Source: Amycolatopsis saalfeldensis (GTDB lineage: Bacteria > Actinomycetota > Actinomycetes > Mycobacteriales > Pseudonocardiaceae). From it: 64,000 bases of DNA. A model generated the notes under the pieces. It was not told the origin of the DNA and searched no databases. It worked only from the letters and a program-made list of their open reading frames with translations. Made by a program: the position numbers and the translations under genes. Shown in pieces: positions 33,835 through 42,037 of this stretch. Each line of letters begins with the position of its first letter. Within the stretch, counting starts at the first letter, position 1. The DNA is taken from assembly GCF_900110575.1 (NCBI RefSeq), contig NZ_FOEF01000006.1, forward strand, positions 248,001 through 312,000, in the 5' to 3' direction.

Positions 33835-34665
33835 ATGAAGTTCGGGATCTTCAGTTTCGTGACCGACGAGGGCGTCCGGCCCGACGTGCTCGCCCGCGGC
33901 GTCGAGGCGCGCGGGTTCGATTCGCTGTTCGTCGGGGAGCACTCGCACATCCCGGCGGACCGGCAGTCGCCCTACCCGGCCGGGGGCGAGCTGCCGCCGT
34001 TCTACTACCGGATGTACGACCCGTTCGTGGCGCTCACCGCGGCCGCCTCGGCGACCACGACGCTGCTGCTGGGCACCGGCGTCGCCCTGCTCACCCAGCG
34101 CGACCCGATCCAGACCGCGAAGGAGGTCGCCTCGCTCGACCACTACTCCGGCGGGCGGGTGCTCTTCGGCGTGGGCGCGGGCTGGAACCTGGAGGAGATG
34201 CGGGACCACGGCACCGACCCGGACACGCGCGGCCGGCTGCTCGACGAGCGGCTGAACGCGATGAAGGAACTGTGGACCGCCGAAGAGGCCACCTTCCACG
34301 GCGAGTTCACGAATTTCGACCGCGCCGTGGCGTGGCCGAAGCCGGTGCGGCAGCCGCATCCGCCGATCTACGTCGGCGGCAACAGCCGGTTCGCGGCGCG
34401 CCGGGCGGGCCTGCACAACGGCGTGTGGATGCCGAACTCGGTGGGCGTGCCCGAGGCGGTCGCGCCGATGATGGCGCTGCGGGACGAGTTCGCGCCGGGC
34501 ACCCCGGTGTCGATGTTCGCGGTGGGCAGCAAGAACCGTGCGCTGCTGGATGCCTACGTCGAGGCGGGCGTCGAGCGGATCACGCTTCTGCTCGGCACGC
34601 ATCCGGAGGCGAAGACCCTGGACCGGCTGGACAATCTGGCCAAGATCGTCGAAGAGTATCGGTGA
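33835..34665 (+). CDS. LLM-class F420-dependent oxidoreductase (TIGR03619-like), copy 2
   Basis: This 276-residue paralogue of the preceding gene begins MKFGIFSFVTDEGVRPDVLA and shares nearly every motif (EHSHIPADRQSPYP, GVGAGWNLEEMRDHGTDPDT, PPIYVGGNSRFAARRA). The substrate-facing C-terminal third differs most, as expected if the copies have diverged in substrate. It is probably co-transcribed with both neighbours. Confidence 0.88.
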   Translation: MKFGIFSFVTDEGVRPDVLARGVEARGFDSLFVGEHSHIPADRQSPYPAGGELPPFYYRMYDPFVALTAAASATTTLLLGTGVALLTQRDPIQTAKEVASLDHYSGGRVLFGVGAGWNLEEMRDHGTDPDTRGRLLDERLNAMKELWTAEEATFHGEFTNFDRAVAWPKPVRQPHPPIYVGGNSRFAARRAGLHNGVWMPNSVGVPEAVAPMMALRDEFAPGTPVSMFAVGSKNRALLDAYVEAGVERITLLLGTHPEAKTLDRLDNLAKIVEEYR

Positions 34666-34680
34666 AGGAGCGGAAAACGC

Positions 34681-35670
34681 GTGAGTGACGTGCAAATCGG
34701 CCTGGCGGCGGCGCTGGAGCAGTTCTCGCCGCGGGAGTCGATCCGGTTGGCGAAGGCCGCGGAGGAGCGGGGTTTCTCCGGGCAGATGGCGGCAGACCAC
34801 TTCCAGCCGTGGGTCCCGCAGCAGGGTGAGGCCTCGTTCGTGTGGAGCGTGCTGGCGTCGCTGGCCGAGAACACGACGGGTGACCTGGGGCCGGGCGTGA
34901 CCTGCCCGTCGTTCCGGCTGCACCCGGCGATGGTCGCGCAGGCCGCGGCGACGCTGGAGGCGACCTACCCCGGCCGGACCTGGCTGGGCATCGGCTCGGG
35001 TGAGGCGCTCAACGAGCACATCATCGGCGGCTACTGGCCGGAGGCGCCGGAGCGCGTGCGGCGGATGTTCGAGGCGCTGGAGGTGATCCGGAAGCTGTTC
35101 ACCGGCAAGGACGTCAAGCACAACGGCGAGTTCTTCAAGCTGCACAGCACGCGGCTGTGGACGCTGCCGGACGCGCCGCCGCCGGTGTACATCGCGTCGG
35201 CGGGCCCGTACACCTCGCGCAAGACCGGTGAGCTGGCCGACGGCCTGATCACGCCGGGCGCGTCGATCGAGAAGCTGGCCGGGATCGTCGAGAACTTCGA
35301 AGCCGGCGCGAAGAAGGCGGGCAAGAACCCGGACGAGATGCCGAAGCTGCTGCAGGTGCACCTGTCCTGGGCCGAGGACGACGAGACCGCCTGGGCCAAC
35401 GCGCTGGACCAGTGGCCCAACGGCGGGATGAAGTTCCCGAAGGCCGACGTGCGCTCGCCGTTCGACTTCCAGCAGATGGCGAAGCTGGTCCGCCGGGAGG
35501 ACTTCGAGGGCCGGATGGTCGTCTCGTCCGACCTGGACGTGCACCGCGCCGCGCTGCAGAAGTACGTGGACGCGGGCTTCAACCGGATCTACATCCACAA
35601 CGTGGGCCGCAACCAAGACGCGTTCCTGGACGCCTTCGGCAAGGAAGTCCTGCCGAAGCTGAACGCCTGA
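34681..35670 (+). CDS. F420-dependent oxidoreductase of the glucose-6-phosphate dehydrogenase-like group
   Basis: This 329-residue luciferase-fold protein belongs to a different branch from the two upstream genes. It has QIGLAAALEQFSPRESIRLA, AADHFQPWVPQQGEASFVW, the GVTCPSFRLHPAMVAQAAAT strand and WLGIGSGEALNEHIIG. These are the features of the TIGR03557/FGD-like F420 family. True FGD oxidises glucose-6-phosphate, but many relatives do not, so the substrate is left open. The GTG start follows GAAGGAG, and the gene lies 15 bases after its neighbour. It is closed by a strong hairpin shared with kstR. Confidence 0.85.
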   Translation: MSDVQIGLAAALEQFSPRESIRLAKAAEERGFSGQMAADHFQPWVPQQGEASFVWSVLASLAENTTGDLGPGVTCPSFRLHPAMVAQAAATLEATYPGRTWLGIGSGEALNEHIIGGYWPEAPERVRRMFEALEVIRKLFTGKDVKHNGEFFKLHSTRLWTLPDAPPPVYIASAGPYTSRKTGELADGLITPGASIEKLAGIVENFEAGAKKAGKNPDEMPKLLQVHLSWAEDDETAWANALDQWPNGGMKFPKADVRSPFDFQQMAKLVRREDFEGRMVVSSDLDVHRAALQKYVDAGFNRIYIHNVGRNQDAFLDAFGKEVLPKLNA

Positions 35671-35681
35671 GCCGGACGGAG

Positions 35682-35710
35682 GGGGCCCGCGGTGCGCCGC
35701 GGGCCCCTTT
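35682..35710. terminator. Perfect bidirectional terminator between LLM and kstR genes
   Basis: GGGGCCCGCGG (35682-35692) and CCGCGGGCCCC (35697-35707) make an 11-bp stem with a TGCG loop and a TTT tail that touches the kstR stop codon. Confidence 0.8.
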
Positions 35711-36342
35711 CACTTGTCCAGCAGCAGGTGGACCGACAGCTCCAGCCGGTTCGCGACGTCGGCCGCGGAGGCCCGGCGCGTCACCCACGCCACCAGATTC
35801 GCCATCCAGACGTCGGCGACCACGTGGAAGATGTCGCGGTCGGCGTCCGTCGGCTCGTCGATTCCCATGGCCTGGGCGAACATCTCCTCCATCTGCCTGC
35901 CGACCAGCTCGACCTCGGCGGCCGCGGAGGTGTCGGCGAACATGAACGCGCGCACCATCGCCTCGGTCAGGTGCGGGTCGCGTTGCATCAGGCGGGTGTT
36001 GCGGCCCAGCACGGACATCAGCCGCTCCGCGGGGGTTTCACCCGGGATCGTGGCGCGCTCCATCTTCTCCTGCGCCCGCTCGAACTGCCGGGCCAGGCCG
36101 GACACGAGCAGGTGGATCTTCGACGGGAAGTAGCGGTACAGCGTGCCCAGCGCGACGTCGGCCTTCTCGGCCACGGCCCGCATCTGGACGGCGTCGTAGC
36201 CGCCCTTCGACGCGAGCGCGAGGGTCGCGTCGATGATGCGGCGGCGGCGGTCGCGCTGCGCCGCGGACCCGAGTTCGTCGCCGATCGCGCCGAGCCCGTT
36301 CGAGCGGGCCTTCGCCGCCGGAGCCTTCGCCTTGCCCGGCAT
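35710..36342 (-). CDS. kstR: KstR, TetR-family repressor of sterol catabolism
   Basis: KstR represses the cholesterol-degradation regulon in mycobacteria and rhodococci and is released by a 3-oxo steroid CoA thioester. This 210-residue protein matches mycobacterial KstR closely through the HTH (IIDATLALASKGGYDAVQM, RAVAEKADVALGTLYRYFP, SKIHLLVSGL) and in the core (LTEAMVRAFMFADTSAAAEV, DVWMANLVAWVTRRASA). The ATG at 36342 has GGAGGAG upstream. A longer frame is spurious. The gene is divergent from a fadE34-type gene and shares a KstR box with it, the same neighbour relation as in Mycobacterium tuberculosis. It therefore probably controls itself and the sites listed later in this window. Confidence 0.95.
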   Translation of the reverse strand: MPGKAKAPAAKARSNGLGAIGDELGSAAQRDRRRRIIDATLALASKGGYDAVQMRAVAEKADVALGTLYRYFPSKIHLLVSGLARQFERAQEKMERATIPGETPAERLMSVLGRNTRLMQRDPHLTEAMVRAFMFADTSAAAEVELVGRQMEEMFAQAMGIDEPTDADRDIFHVVADVWMANLVAWVTRRASAADVANRLELSVHLLLDK

Positions 36343-36437
36343 CCGCTTCTCCTCCACGTCCGGAACCCGTTCCAGTTCTGGTCCGAGCGTACCTCCCCTG
36401 GCGAAGCGTTCAACTGGTGACCCACTGGCCGAAAAAC

Positions 36438-36451
36438 TGTAACACGTTCTA
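36438..36451. promoter_or_regulatory. KstR box, kstR/fadE34 divergent promoter
   Basis: TGTAACACGTTCTA matches the KstR consensus TnnAACnnGTTnnA at all fixed positions. It lies 96 bases upstream of kstR and 37 bases upstream of the acyl-CoA dehydrogenase start, so one site can control both. Confidence 0.85.
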
Positions 36452-36488
36452 CACTGGCGAGTAGTCCCGTACCCCGCGAGGAGGGCCG

Positions 36489-38552
36489 ATGCCGGTCGCA
36501 CTCACCGAGGAACAGGCCGCGCTGGCCGCGGCGATCCATGACTGGGCGGCGGCCCATGACCCGGTTACGGCGGTCCGCGCCGCGGAAGGCAGCGGCGCGT
36601 CACTACCGGAAGGCTTCGCCGCGCTCGGCTTGTTCGGCGTCGCGCTGCCCGCTTCGGCCGGGGGCGCGGACGGGACCGTCGCGGACCTCGCGGCCGGGCT
36701 CGCCGCGTCGGCCGAGGCGCTGGTTCCGGGTCCGGTGCTGGGCACGGCGCTGGGCGCGTTGCTGCTCGCGGAGCACCCGCGCGCGAAGGAACTGGTGCCC
36801 GCGCTGGCCGAAGGCACGGAACGGATCGCCGTCGGGCTGGCGGGCACCTCGCTGGTGCCCGGCGCGGACGCGGCGTCCTGGCTGCTGCTGCCCGGACCGG
36901 ACGGCCACGTGCTGCTGCCGCCGGGTGCTTCTGACGTGGAACCCTTGGCGCCAATGGACTTCTCGCGTTCTTTGGCGCGGGTGCGGTACTCGTCGGCCTC
37001 TGCGGAGGGTGGGATCGGCGGGGTCGAGGACCTGGCCGCGACGCTCGCCGTCGCCGAGGCCGCGGGCGTCGCGCGGTGGTGCCTCACCACGGCGGTCGAG
37101 TACGCGAAGGTGCGCGAGCAGTTCGGTCACCCGATCGGCTCATTCCAGGCGGTCAAGCACCTGTGCGCGGAGATGCTGTGCCGCGCCGAATCCGCGGAGG
37201 CGCTGGCCTGGGACGCGGCCACCGCGGCCGGCGGCCCGGAACACGCGCTGGCGGCGGCGAGCGCGGCCGCCGTGGCGCTCGACGCGGCCGTCGACAACGC
37301 GAAGGACTGCGTGCAGGTGCTGGGCGGCATCGGGTTCACCTGGGAGCACGCCGCGCACCTGTACCTGCGGCGTGCGCTGGCGTTGCGGCACTGGCTGGGC
37401 GGCTCGTCCCGCTGGCGGCGGCGCGCGGCGGACCTGACGCTGGCGGGGTCGCGGCGGACGTTGGCCGTCGACGTCGGCACGGACCCGTCGCTGACCCGCG
37501 AGGCCACGGAAATCGCGGCCCTGCCGCCGGAACGGCAACGGGTCGCGCTGGCGGACGCCGGACTGCTCGCCCCGCACTGGCCCGCGCCCCACGGCCGTGG
37601 CGCGGACGCCGCCGAACAGCTGCGGATCGACGCGGCGCTGGCGTCGGCGGGCGTGCGACGGCCCGACCTGGTGATCGGCGCGTGGGCGATCCCGACGATC
37701 CTCGACCACGGCACCGAAGAGCAGCGCGACCGCTTCGCCGGCCCGACCCTGCGTGGCGAACTGACGTGGTGCCAGCTGTTCAGCGAACCCGGCGCGGGCT
37801 CCGACCTGGCCGCCCTGCGCACCACCGCCCGCCGCGCCGACGGCGGCTGGCGCCTGACCGGGCAGAAGGTCTGGACGTCGCTCGCGCACGAGGCCGACTG
37901 GGCGATCTGCCTGGCCCGCACCGACCCGGAAGTGCCGAAGCACAAGGGAATCACGTACTTCCTGGTCGACATGCGCGCGTCCGGCATCACCACCCGCCCA
38001 CTGCGCGAGATCACCGGCGAGAGCGTGTTCAACGAGGTCTTCCTGGACGAGGTCTTCGTCCCCGACGCCGACGTGGTCGGCGAGCAGGGTGCCGGCTGGC
38101 GGCTGGCCCGCACGACCCTGGCGAACGAGCGCGTGGCCATCGGCAGCGGCTCGGCGGTGGGGGAGGGGGTGGAGAACCTGGTGGCCGCGTTGACCGGTTC
38201 GGCCGCCTCCGGTGATGGGCCGGACCCGGGTCTGGGCGAGGCCGCGCGGGAACGCCTGGGCGCCTTGGTGGGCGAGGGCAGCGCGTGCTCGGTGCTCGAT
38301 CTGCGCGCCACTCTCCGCCGGCTGGACGGACGTAGCCCGGGCGCGGAATCGGGCGTCCGCAAGCTGCTCGGTGTCCGGCATCGCCAGGAGGTCGCGGAGT
38401 TCGCACTGGACCTGACGGGCCCGTCGGCATTGGAGTCCGGCGGCGAGATCCCGCACGAGTTCCTCATGACCCGCTGCCTGTCCATCGCGGGCGGCACGAC
38501 TCAGATCCTCCGCACCGCCGCTGCCGAACGGCTGCTGGGACTGCCCCGCTGA
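36489..38552 (+). CDS. fadE34: Fused acyl-CoA dehydrogenase, FadE34/ChsE3 type
   Basis: This is a predicted FAD enzyme that dehydrogenates the C24 sterol side-chain CoA thioester. At 687 residues it is about twice the usual length because two acyl-CoA dehydrogenase units are joined. The first half ends in FGHPIGSFQAVKHLCAEML, VLGGIGFTWEHAAHLYLRRAL. The second holds LFSEPGAGSDLAALRTTA, GQKVWTSLAHEADWAI, KHKGITYFLVDM and the closing MTRCLSIAGGTTQILRTAA. This fused layout beside kstR is that of mycobacterial FadE34. A KstR box precedes it. The last eight codons plus stop (ERLLGLPR) recur as decayed copies in the repeat array that follows. Confidence 0.9.
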   Translation: MPVALTEEQAALAAAIHDWAAAHDPVTAVRAAEGSGASLPEGFAALGLFGVALPASAGGADGTVADLAAGLAASAEALVPGPVLGTALGALLLAEHPRAKELVPALAEGTERIAVGLAGTSLVPGADAASWLLLPGPDGHVLLPPGASDVEPLAPMDFSRSLARVRYSSASAEGGIGGVEDLAATLAVAEAAGVARWCLTTAVEYAKVREQFGHPIGSFQAVKHLCAEMLCRAESAEALAWDAATAAGGPEHALAAASAAAVALDAAVDNAKDCVQVLGGIGFTWEHAAHLYLRRALALRHWLGGSSRWRRRAADLTLAGSRRTLAVDVGTDPSLTREATEIAALPPERQRVALADAGLLAPHWPAPHGRGADAAEQLRIDAALASAGVRRPDLVIGAWAIPTILDHGTEEQRDRFAGPTLRGELTWCQLFSEPGAGSDLAALRTTARRADGGWRLTGQKVWTSLAHEADWAICLARTDPEVPKHKGITYFLVDMRASGITTRPLREITGESVFNEVFLDEVFVPDADVVGEQGAGWRLARTTLANERVAIGSGSAVGEGVENLVAALTGSAASGDGPDPGLGEAARERLGALVGEGSACSVLDLRATLRRLDGRSPGAESGVRKLLGVRHRQEVAEFALDLTGPSALESGGEIPHEFLMTRCLSIAGGTTQILRTAAAERLLGLPR

Positions 38553-39230
38553 ACGGTGCGGGTGGTGGGCGCGATGCCCGGTGAGCGCTCGTCGCCGGGG
38601 AGCGGCTCCTCGGCCTGCCCCGTTGAGCGATGCCGGTGGCGGGCGTGACCCTCGGTGCGCGCCTGCCGCCGGGGAGCGGCGGCGTTTGGGGCTGCCTCGC
38701 TGAACGGTGGCGGTGGTGGGCGGCGGTGCCCGGTGAGCGCTCGTCGCCGGGGGGTGGTTTTTGGGCGTTGTCTCGCTGATTGCCGTCCCCTGCAGGCCTG
38801 CCTGGGAGCGGCTCCTCCGCGTGCCTCGCTGGGCGGTGCGGGTGGTGGGCGCGATGCGCGGTGCACGCCTGCCGCCGTGGGGCTGCCTCGTTGCGTGCCG
38901 TCCCCCGCACGCCGGTCGGGGGAGCGGCTCCTCAGTGGGCCTCGCTGAGTTGTGCCGGTGGTGGGCGCGATGCCTGGTGCGCGCTCGCCGCTAGGGAGCG
39001 GTTTTGGGTTTTGTCTCGCTGAGTGCTGTCCCCCGCACGCCTGCCGGGGAACGGCTCCTCGACCTGCCCCGCTGAGCGATGCCGGTGGCGGGCGTGGCCC
39101 TCGGTGCGCGCCTGCCGCCGGGGAACGGCTCTTGCGGCCTGCCTCACTGAGTGCCGCAGTCCTCGCGCCGCCGCTGCCGGAGCGTTCTTGAGGCTGCCCC
39201 GTCGAGCGCCGTCGCCCGCGCCGTGAGGGG
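38553..39230. repeat. Degenerate tandem array derived from the fadE34 3' end
   Basis: About ten units follow the stop codon, with starts near 38600, 38674, 38751, 38806, 38878, 38922, 38996, 39049, 39123 and 39179. Spacing alternates in places between about 74 and about 44-56 bases. Long units contain GGTGGTGGGCGCGATG. Short units contain CCGTCCCCCGCACGCC. The units at 38600 and 39049 still read ERLLGLPR-stop and ERLLDLPR-stop, the same peptide and stop as the gene's own end at 38525-38552. No convincing gene lies here: apparent frames simply follow the repeats. Confidence 0.8.
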
Positions 39231-39286
39231 GACTTTCGCGACGTCGGTGACGCCGTTTGTCGTACCCCTGGCCTACGGTGCTGATC

Positions 39287-42037
39287 GTGGAGTTCGGCAA
39301 GCACACCCAGGCCACCTACGTCCCGTCGGATCCGCCGCGGGACGGGGTGCTGGCGCTCTGGGGAGACGAGGTCGCGGGGGACACCGCGATCGAGCTGGTG
39401 CTGCCCTCGGGCGGGAAGTTCGCGCGCGCCAAGGTTTCCGCTCGCCTCGTGCCGCTCTCGCAGGCCATCCCGCGGCTGCTCGTGGTGGCCGACGACGCCA
39501 GCCCGGCGGTCACCGCGTGGTCGGCGGCGGTCAACGCCGGGGTGAATCTCGTGGCGCGCGGGCGGCTCCGGCCCGCCGTCACGCCGGGCGGCGTCGGATC
39601 GTGGCGGGTCGGGCCGCTCGACGCGGCGGACGAGGCACTGCTGCGGGACCTGGCCGCCGCGCTGCCGCCGGAGGCCCACGCGCTGCCGTTGTCCGGGGTC
39701 AAACGCATCCGCCTGCACTCGCCGGAATCGTTGGTCCGCGCGCTCTGGGACGCGGCGGCCGACGTCCTCGTGCGCAGCCCCGCGGCCCCGGTCGGGGCGG
39801 GCGGGCCGGCCTTCGCCGAGCCCGAGCCCACCCTGATCGGCCCCGACGGCGCGGCCTGGCTCACCGAGCTGGAGACCCGCCGCCCGCACGGCGTCCAGCT
39901 GATCCTGCGCGTCGAGGCGCGCGAGGGCGGCGACGAGCCGGAGTTCGCGGGGGTGCTGGCCGTTCGGTCCACTGTGGAGCCGAGCCTGATCGTCGAGGCC
40001 GCGATGCTCTGGGACGCGCCGGAAGCCGTGCTGCACCGGCTCGGCGACCAGGTGGAAACCCAGCTGCTGCTCGGCCTGCGCCGCGGCGCGCGGGCGTGGG
40101 CGCCGCTGGGCCGGGTGCTGTCCGAGCCGGCGCCCACCGAGCTGGCGCTGACCGACGGCGAGGTGGTCGGCCTGCTCACCGACGGCAGCCGCGAGCTGGG
40201 CGGCGCCGGCATCGAGGTGCTGTGGCCGAAGGACCTGTTCGCCGGCGAGCTGAAGGCGAAGGCGAGCGCCACGCAGGCCCCGGCGAGCGAGGGCGGCCCG
40301 GCCTTTCCGTTGAACGGCCTGCTGAAGTTCCGCTGGCGGCTGAGCCTCGGCGGGTCGGAGCTGACCGACGAGGAGGTCGCGGCGCTGGCCGAGGCCAAGC
40401 GTCCGCTGGTGCGTCTGCGCGGGCAGTGGGTGAAGCTCGACCCGTTCCTGCTGGCCCGGATGCGCGCCCGCCGGTCCCGTAAGCTGACCGGCGCCGAGGC
40501 GCTGGCCGCCGCGCTCACCGGCGAGCTGGAGCTGGACGGTGAGACGGTCGAGTTCGCCGCCCAGCCCGCGCTCGCCGGATTGGTCGAACGGCTGCGCGAG
40601 CGCGAATCCGAGCCGGTCGCGCCACCGCCGGGGCTGACCGCGACCCTGCGCCCGTACCAGCTGGCCGGCCTCGGCTGGCTGGCCACGATGACCGGGCTCG
40701 GCCTGGGCGCGTGCCTGGCCGACGACATGGGGCTGGGCAAGACCGTCCAGCTCATCGCGCTGCACCTGCACCGCCGCCCGCTCGGCGCCGGGCCCACGCT
40801 GGTGCTCTGCCCGACTTCGCTGCTGGGCAACTGGGAGCGCGAGTTCGCGAAGTTCGCGCCGGGCGTGCCGGTGCGCCGGTTCCACGGTGGCGGCCGGCAT
40901 CTCGACGAGCTAGCTGTCGACGAGGTGGTGCTGGCCACGTACGGCGTGCTGCGCCGCGATCGCGAGTCACTGTCCGAAGTGGAGTGGGGGCTGGTCGCGG
41001 CCGACGAGGCGCAGCACGTGAAGAACCCGTTGTCCGCCACGGCGAAGGAGCTGCGGAAGGTGCCGGCGGCCGCGCGTGTGGCGCTCACCGGCACCCCGGT
41101 GGAGAACCGGCTGACCGAGCTGTGGTCCCTTGTGGACTGGACGACGCCGGGCCTGCTCGGCTCGCTGGAACGGTTCCGCCGCACCGTCGCGCGGCCGATC
41201 GAGCGCGACCGCGACCAGGCCGCGACCGAGCGGCTGGCCACCACCGTGCGGCCGTTCCTGTTGCGGCGCCGCAAAACCGACCCGGACATCGCCCCGGAGC
41301 TGCCGCGCAAGACCGAGACCGACCGGTTCGTCCCGCTGACCGCCGAGCAGACCACCCTGTACGAGGCCGTGGTGCGGGAGAACCTGGCGCAGATCCGGGA
41401 GTCGCAGGGCGTGCAGCGGCGGGGGCAGGTGCTCAAGCTGCTCACCGAGCTCAAGCAGATCTGCAACCACCCGGCGCAGTTCCTCAAGGAGGGCGGCGGT
41501 GCGCTGACCGGGCGCTCGGGCAAGCTCGCCGCGTTCGAGGAGCTGCTCGACGTGATCCTCGACGAGGGCGACAGCGTGCTGGTGTTCAGCCAGTACGTGC
41601 AGCTCTGCCGGCTGCTCGAACGGCGGCTGGCCGAGCGCGGGCTGCCCACGCAGCTGCTGTCCGGGGAGGTCGGGCCGAAGCAGCGCGACGAGATGGTGGC
41701 GCGGTTCCAGGCCGGCGAGGTGCCGGTGTTCCTGTTGTCGCTCAAGGCGGGCGGCGTCGGGCTCAACCTGACGCGGGCCACGCACGTGATCCACTACGAC
41801 CGCTGGTGGAACCCGGCCGTCGAGGACCAGGCGACCGACCGCGCGTACCGGATCGGCCAGGACCGGCCGGTGCAGGTCCACCGGCTGATCGCCGAGGGCA
41901 CGCTGGAGGAGCGCATCGCCGTCGTGCTGGAGACCAAGCGCGGGCTGGCCGACGCCGTGGTCGGGGCGGGGGAGGACTGGATCACGGAGCTGTCGGACGA
42001 CCAGATCGCCGACCTCGTCCGGCTCGGGGCCGGCTGA
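39287..42037 (+). CDS. SNF2-family DEAD/DEAH helicase (RapA/DUF3670-like)
   Basis: This large ATPase of 916 residues probably translocates on DNA or remodels protein-DNA complexes. The first about 450 residues carry the SNF2-associated (DUF3670-like) domain. The motor follows: LRPYQLAGLGWL, Walker A CLADDMGLGKTVQLIAL, DEAH-like VAADEAQHVKNP, ALTGTPVENRLTELW, and helicase C with LVFSQYVQLCRLLERRL, LSLKAGGVGLNL and YDRWWNPAVEDQATDRAYRI. The GTG at 39287 is the best start although its ribosome site is poor. Its stop overlaps the start of a SWIM-domain gene (TGATG), a partnership common in actinobacteria. The cellular role is unknown. Confidence 0.9.
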   Translation: MEFGKHTQATYVPSDPPRDGVLALWGDEVAGDTAIELVLPSGGKFARAKVSARLVPLSQAIPRLLVVADDASPAVTAWSAAVNAGVNLVARGRLRPAVTPGGVGSWRVGPLDAADEALLRDLAAALPPEAHALPLSGVKRIRLHSPESLVRALWDAAADVLVRSPAAPVGAGGPAFAEPEPTLIGPDGAAWLTELETRRPHGVQLILRVEAREGGDEPEFAGVLAVRSTVEPSLIVEAAMLWDAPEAVLHRLGDQVETQLLLGLRRGARAWAPLGRVLSEPAPTELALTDGEVVGLLTDGSRELGGAGIEVLWPKDLFAGELKAKASATQAPASEGGPAFPLNGLLKFRWRLSLGGSELTDEEVAALAEAKRPLVRLRGQWVKLDPFLLARMRARRSRKLTGAEALAAALTGELELDGETVEFAAQPALAGLVERLRERESEPVAPPPGLTATLRPYQLAGLGWLATMTGLGLGACLADDMGLGKTVQLIALHLHRRPLGAGPTLVLCPTSLLGNWEREFAKFAPGVPVRRFHGGGRHLDELAVDEVVLATYGVLRRDRESLSEVEWGLVAADEAQHVKNPLSATAKELRKVPAAARVALTGTPVENRLTELWSLVDWTTPGLLGSLERFRRTVARPIERDRDQAATERLATTVRPFLLRRRKTDPDIAPELPRKTETDRFVPLTAEQTTLYEAVVRENLAQIRESQGVQRRGQVLKLLTELKQICNHPAQFLKEGGGALTGRSGKLAAFEELLDVILDEGDSVLVFSQYVQLCRLLERRLAERGLPTQLLSGEVGPKQRDEMVARFQAGEVPVFLLSLKAGGVGLNLTRATHVIHYDRWWNPAVEDQATDRAYRIGQDRPVQVHRLIAEGTLEERIAVVLETKRGLADAVVGAGEDWITELSDDQIADLVRLGAG

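Noticed and set aside
38655..39226. Several short plus-strand frames inside the repeat array
   Set aside because: Gly/Arg/Cys-rich products dictated by the repeats. Frames change between units, so no protein is conserved.
38501..40900. Long antisense frame crossing the fadE34 repeat array and the SNF2 gene
   Set aside because: It follows the repeats and then the antisense of a well-supported helicase. No ribosome site or recognisable domain.
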